A DNA stretch of 64,000 nt from Croceicoccus bisphenolivorans. Lineage in GTDB: Bacteria > Pseudomonadota > Alphaproteobacteria > Sphingomonadales > Sphingomonadaceae. Position 1 is the stretch's first letter. Each line of letters starts with the position of its first letter. Made by a program: the position numbers and the translations under genes. The notes beneath the pieces are model-generated. The model did no database searches, had not been told where the DNA came from, and worked only from the letters and a program-made list of their open reading frames with translations. The stretch covers positions 1-64,000 of the forward strand of contig NZ_LRSE01000003.1 of assembly GCF_001634625.1 (NCBI RefSeq), read 5' to 3'. Positions 61,155 through 64,000 of this stretch are shown in pieces.

Positions 61155-62716
61155 GCCCTGCCAGCGGATGCAAGGAAATCTGGAACGACGCCCTTGCGCT
61201 TCCAGTAGTCGGCCAGGCCGATCTTTGCCATGAGCGGCATGAACCGTGGATCGCGCTGCATCGGCTCGGCGGTCGGTGTGAAGATCATGTTGGTCTTGCG
61301 GCGGCGCTGGTCCTGCACGACGGGCTGGCCGGGCCGCCAACTGACAGCCGCGATGATCGGTCCCTTTTCCAGATAGTATGCATCAGCAAGGTCAAAGGCT
61401 CGATCGACCTCACCCATCAGGTTGAGGAGCATGAATGCATTCACCACGGCGGCTACGTTTTGCGTTACGCTCGCCATTACGCGCGCCACAACCTGCGCTC
61501 GGTCCGATCCCGGGTCGCTCGCGGCCAGGATCGCGGCGCGGATCGTCTCGAACATCGGCGGTGGCAGTGCTGGCCGACTGGCCTCGTCATCGACGTGGGC
61601 CAGCGCCCGTTCGAACCTGCCGGTTCCGGTCATAACCCATAGACGTGCAAACCAGAGCCCTGCGTGGCCCGGCCACATAGAAATCCCACGGCTGGCCACG
61701 CGATCCGCTTCTTCGATCTGCCCGAGGAACCACAGGCCATAAACCATGCGGTACTGCATTTCCGGATCGAACAAGTCGTTGTTCATGGCGAGGCGCGCAT
61801 TCGCGCTTTCCGTTATCCGGCCCGCCGTGGCTAGCAGGAACGCCCGCGAATCCTGCGTTTCCAGATGATCGGGATGGTCGGAGAGTACTTTGTCGAACCG
61901 TTGCTCGGCCTCCAGCCAGTCACCGAAATAGGGAATCGCAATGGCGCGTGCGGCGGCGGCATCTGCATTATCCTCGTCCAGCCGGATCGCCCGACTGGCT
62001 GCTTCGTCCACTCGCGACACCGGATAACTTGTCGTTCCCAGGGCATGTTCGTCGATCCGCGCAATCGTCAGCGCGAGCAAACCCCAGGCGTCCGCATTTC
62101 GCGGTTCGAGCGCCACAGCGCGGTCGAGCAGCATGACGGCGCGCTTGCCACCTTCCGGCGTTCCGGCCCGCATCGCAATCCGGCTCTCATCGATAAGCCG
62201 CTCGACCGGATCGGCTTCGTGTAATCGGCCTTGCCACAAGTAGGCCGCTCCCGCCCCGGCGACCACGACGGCTCCGCCCCCGATCAAAGCGCGACGAGTG
62301 ACGGGTTTAGACAACTGGCTTGCTGCGTGCCCGGCAGCCTTGCCCGCTATCGGAGAATGCGGCACATCGTTGGCTACCAATCTGTAGCCAGTCCCGGAAA
62401 CGGTTGCCACGGAGTAAGCTTCGCTGCCCACCCGCTCCGGAATACGCCGGACACCTGCAATCGCGCGATTGAGACTGTCGTCGCCGACAAAGACATTCCC
62501 CCAGCAACGATCCATCAATGTGTCGCGCGTGACCACCGCGCCCGCGGCATCTGCCAGCGCGATAAGAACCTGCATGACGCGCGGCTCGACCGATACCTCC
62601 CCGCTTGGGCCACGTACCACGCGCGTCGCAGGCGAGATCGTAAGGCTGCCGATCGCAAATGGGGGCCGCTCCGCCAGGTCGCGCACGGTGAGCAATGGTG
62701 AACGTTGCGCGTCCAT
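61151..62716 (-). CDS. CadC-like membrane-bound regulator: OmpR-type wHTH, TM helix, TPR-like sensor
   Basis: About 521 residues. N-terminal wHTH (~1-115: EPRVMQVLIALADAAGAVVTRDTLMD, GSEAYSVATVSGTGYRLV), one membrane segment (~143-163, ALIGGGAVVVAGAGAAYLW), then a large helical, TPR-like domain probably in the periplasm. Likely controls the neighbouring receptor/lipoprotein or the divergent barrel gene. ATG at 62716 chosen. Confidence 0.85.
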   Translation of the reverse strand: MDAQRSPLLTVRDLAERPPFAIGSLTISPATRVVRGPSGEVSVEPRVMQVLIALADAAGAVVTRDTLMDRCWGNVFVGDDSLNRAIAGVRRIPERVGSEAYSVATVSGTGYRLVANDVPHSPIAGKAAGHAASQLSKPVTRRALIGGGAVVVAGAGAAYLWQGRLHEADPVERLIDESRIAMRAGTPEGGKRAVMLLDRAVALEPRNADAWGLLALTIARIDEHALGTTSYPVSRVDEAASRAIRLDEDNADAAAARAIAIPYFGDWLEAEQRFDKVLSDHPDHLETQDSRAFLLATAGRITESANARLAMNNDLFDPEMQYRMVYGLWFLGQIEEADRVASRGISMWPGHAGLWFARLWVMTGTGRFERALAHVDDEASRPALPPPMFETIRAAILAASDPGSDRAQVVARVMASVTQNVAAVVNAFMLLNLMGEVDRAFDLADAYYLEKGPIIAAVSWRPGQPVVQDQRRRKTNMIFTPTAEPMQRDPRFMPLMAKIGLADYWKRKGVVPDFLASAGRA

Positions 62717-62826
62717 TGGTTCGAACCTCTCACCGGTTCGCAAATCGCGAGCTCGGTCTGCGAGCAAGGATATACTACTGCATTGATCGTGCAGAAAGTC
62801 CGTAAGATGATCATGTCACATCACAT

Positions 62827-62836
62827 CGCCTAGGCG
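62827..62836. promoter_or_regulatory. Palindrome in the divergent regulator/outer-membrane-protein promoter region
   Basis: CGCCTAGGCG, 10 bp, within the 266-bp divergent intergenic region. Possible regulator-binding site; short, so weak evidence. Confidence 0.25.
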
Positions 62837-62982
62837 CTGTGAGACGGGTGCTTTTCGCGGATGTTCAGTCACCTTCGCACGCCATCGGCAAACAGTCGGA
62901 AAATGATCGGTCTTCCATCATTCGTCCGGGGCCATGAGAAGTCCATTCAATCCTTCACGATCACGTGAGGAGGATTGCGATC

Positions 62983-63666
62983 ATGAGATTAACAGTATTC
63001 TTGCCCGTCCTTGTCGCCGGGCTCACCCTGCCCACCGCAGCAGCCGCGCAAAGCGCAGAGGATGGCTGGTATGTCGCAGCATCGGGAACGCTCTCGCTTC
63101 TCGACGATTCGCACACTTTCATTGTCGATCTGCCGATCCCCACCGGCTACGCCGAGACCGAGTACAAGATGGACGCAGGCTGGGGCGCGCAAGTTGCCGT
63201 CGGGCGTCAGTTCGATCGTGTCCGCCTCGAAGTGGAAGGCGGCTACACGAAAAACACCGCCGACCACTACGAGGCGATCGTGCCACCCACCGGCGATATC
63301 CCGGCAGAAGGTGGGCACAAGACCTGGCGCGTCATGGCTAATGGCTATTACGACTTCGGAGAGGGCAACTTTCGTCCCTATATCGGTGGCGGCGTCGGCT
63401 ATGCCGAAGTGAAGGGCAGGCTATTTGCTGCCCGTGCTCCGTTCCCCGACGAGGAGCCCATGCTCATACTGAACGACCGTACCGGCGAATTGGCCTACCA
63501 GGCGATGGCAGGGGCGAGCGTGGGAGTTTCCGATTCCGTCAGCCTTACGGCTCAATACCGCTGGTTCAGCGTCGGCAAGGCCCACTTCACCGATCTCGGC
63601 GGTTATGAACACATTCGCGAACACCATGGTCATAATTTGGATGTAGGCTTGCGAATCCGTTTGTGA
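62983..63666 (+). CDS. Outer-membrane beta-barrel protein (opacity/OmpX-like porin family)
   Basis: 227 residues. Signal peptide cleaved near AAA-QS, then GWYVAASGTLSLLDD, DAGWGAQVAVGRQFDRVRLEVEGGY, YDFGEGNFRPYIGGGVGYAEV and a terminal LDVGLRIRL: an eight-strand barrel pattern. RBS GAGGAGGA at good distance from the ATG. Divergent from the CadC-like regulator and followed by a strong hairpin. Confidence 0.85.
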   Translation: MRLTVFLPVLVAGLTLPTAAAAQSAEDGWYVAASGTLSLLDDSHTFIVDLPIPTGYAETEYKMDAGWGAQVAVGRQFDRVRLEVEGGYTKNTADHYEAIVPPTGDIPAEGGHKTWRVMANGYYDFGEGNFRPYIGGGVGYAEVKGRLFAARAPFPDEEPMLILNDRTGELAYQAMAGASVGVSDSVSLTAQYRWFSVGKAHFTDLGGYEHIREHHGHNLDVGLRIRL

Positions 63667-63676
63667 TCTCGCCGTA

Positions 63677-63727
63677 CCAGCGAGAAGCCCTATGCCGCCA
63701 CTGATGGGGCATGCGGCTTCTCGCTGG
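63677..63727 (+). terminator. Long hairpin after the beta-barrel gene
   Basis: Perfect 13-bp inverted repeat CCAGCGAGAAGCC / GGCTTCTCGCTGG with a 25-nt loop, 10 bp after the stop. There is no T tract, so it may be an mRNA-stabilising or Rho-linked end rather than a classic terminator. Confidence 0.6.
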
Positions 63728-64000
63728 GGTTCGAGACGACGATGAAGCCAAGTAATCGAGCAGGTCCGCCCGAACCCATCGATATCAGTGCCGATCAATT
63801 ACCCAATTTTCGAAAGCGGTCGCTCAATGAAACAACGACCATGTTAGGTCCAGATTTGGGTCCGATCAGCCCTAAGTAGTGCGTCTTCAGCATAAAGACC
63901 GAGGTATGGGACGGTTTTTTCGACCCAGCAATGGCCTAAGGGAATCTGAAACGCGCGAATATTACCAGTGCCCGATAAATCATCGCTGCCTTTGCCCGTC
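63728..64000. other. Gene-poor right edge
   Basis: No supported gene. A 46-codon open frame (63742-63879) has no family resemblance. A run of six T at 63914-63919 lies in a mixed-composition stretch. The next gene lies outside the window. Confidence 0.4.

Noticed and set aside
63742-63879. 46-codon frame at the right edge
   Set aside because: No resemblance to a known family, no convincing ribosome-binding site.
1-64000. CRISPR arrays, rRNA genes and intact insertion sequences
   Set aside because: No regularly spaced direct repeats, no rRNA segments and no transposase with terminal inverted repeats were seen.

Overview
The window comes from a high-GC alphaproteobacterium, most likely order Sphingomonadales and probably family Erythrobacteraceae. 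The reasons are the order aat / DUF2155 / NDUFA12-like / DUF192 / recX, two large TonB-dependent receptors, a two-start tad/cpa pilus locus, a complete cbb3 oxidase set (ccoNOQP-GHIS) with an FnrL-type regulator, and dense gene packing with many ATGA or GTGA stop-start overlaps. The family assignment is inference; no rRNA gene is present.

Layout. 0-0.6 kb: the end of a winged-helix protein and tRNA-Trp(CCA). 0.7-9.7 kb: housekeeping genes (aat, DUF2155 lipoprotein, complex I accessory subunit, DUF192, recX), a fatty acyl-AMP ligase, a MAPEG protein, a DUF389 membrane protein, a GH15 enzyme and an entericidin-like lipoprotein. 9.8-13.7 kb: a predicted bacterial ionotropic glutamate-receptor-type K+ channel, the envelope-stress pair telA/xpaC-like, a PHA-system protein and DUF2721. 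13.8-19.4 kb: a leftward operon GT4, GH130, manC, manA with two copies of a short palindrome ahead of it. It looks able to make GDP-mannose, build a mannoside and recycle it phosphorolytically. 19.4-20.7 kb: a TonB-like protein and a single-domain response regulator. 20.7-32.4 kb: a leftward tad/Flp pilus locus from flp to the prepilin peptidase. 32.8-44.0 kb: a microaerobic block (fnr, ompW, ccoNOQPGHIS, a small Cys-containing protein, hemN). 44.0-50.0 kb: Nudix, pgl, typA and a TonB-dependent receptor. 50.1-57.1 kb: DUF805, an FtsX-type ABC exporter pair, an SGNH esterase, recF, a small membrane peptide coupled to pspC behind a near-consensus sigma-54 promoter, a YhhQ-type queuosine-precursor transporter and tRNA-Arg(TCT). 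57.1-58.1 kb: debris of an integrated element (MNT nucleotidyltransferase, ParB-like remnant, integrase remnant). 58.1-63.7 kb: a surface-uptake module (TbpB-like lipoprotein, TonB-dependent receptor, CadC-like wHTH-TM-TPR regulator, small outer-membrane barrel).

How the genes work together. The fnr-cco-hemN block is a self-contained low-oxygen respiration unit: oxidase subunits, copper delivery, FixG/H assembly factors and oxygen-independent haem synthesis, with an FNR-like half-conserved box ahead of ccoN. The tad locus carries pilin, peptidase, secretin, ATPase, two platform proteins and three pseudopilin-type proteins, but I see no cpaD. The mannose operon and the glutamate-receptor-like channel are the least ordinary metabolic and signalling features. 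The 57-63.7 kb segment is the clearest accessory region. No CRISPR array, rRNA operon or intact insertion sequence was seen.
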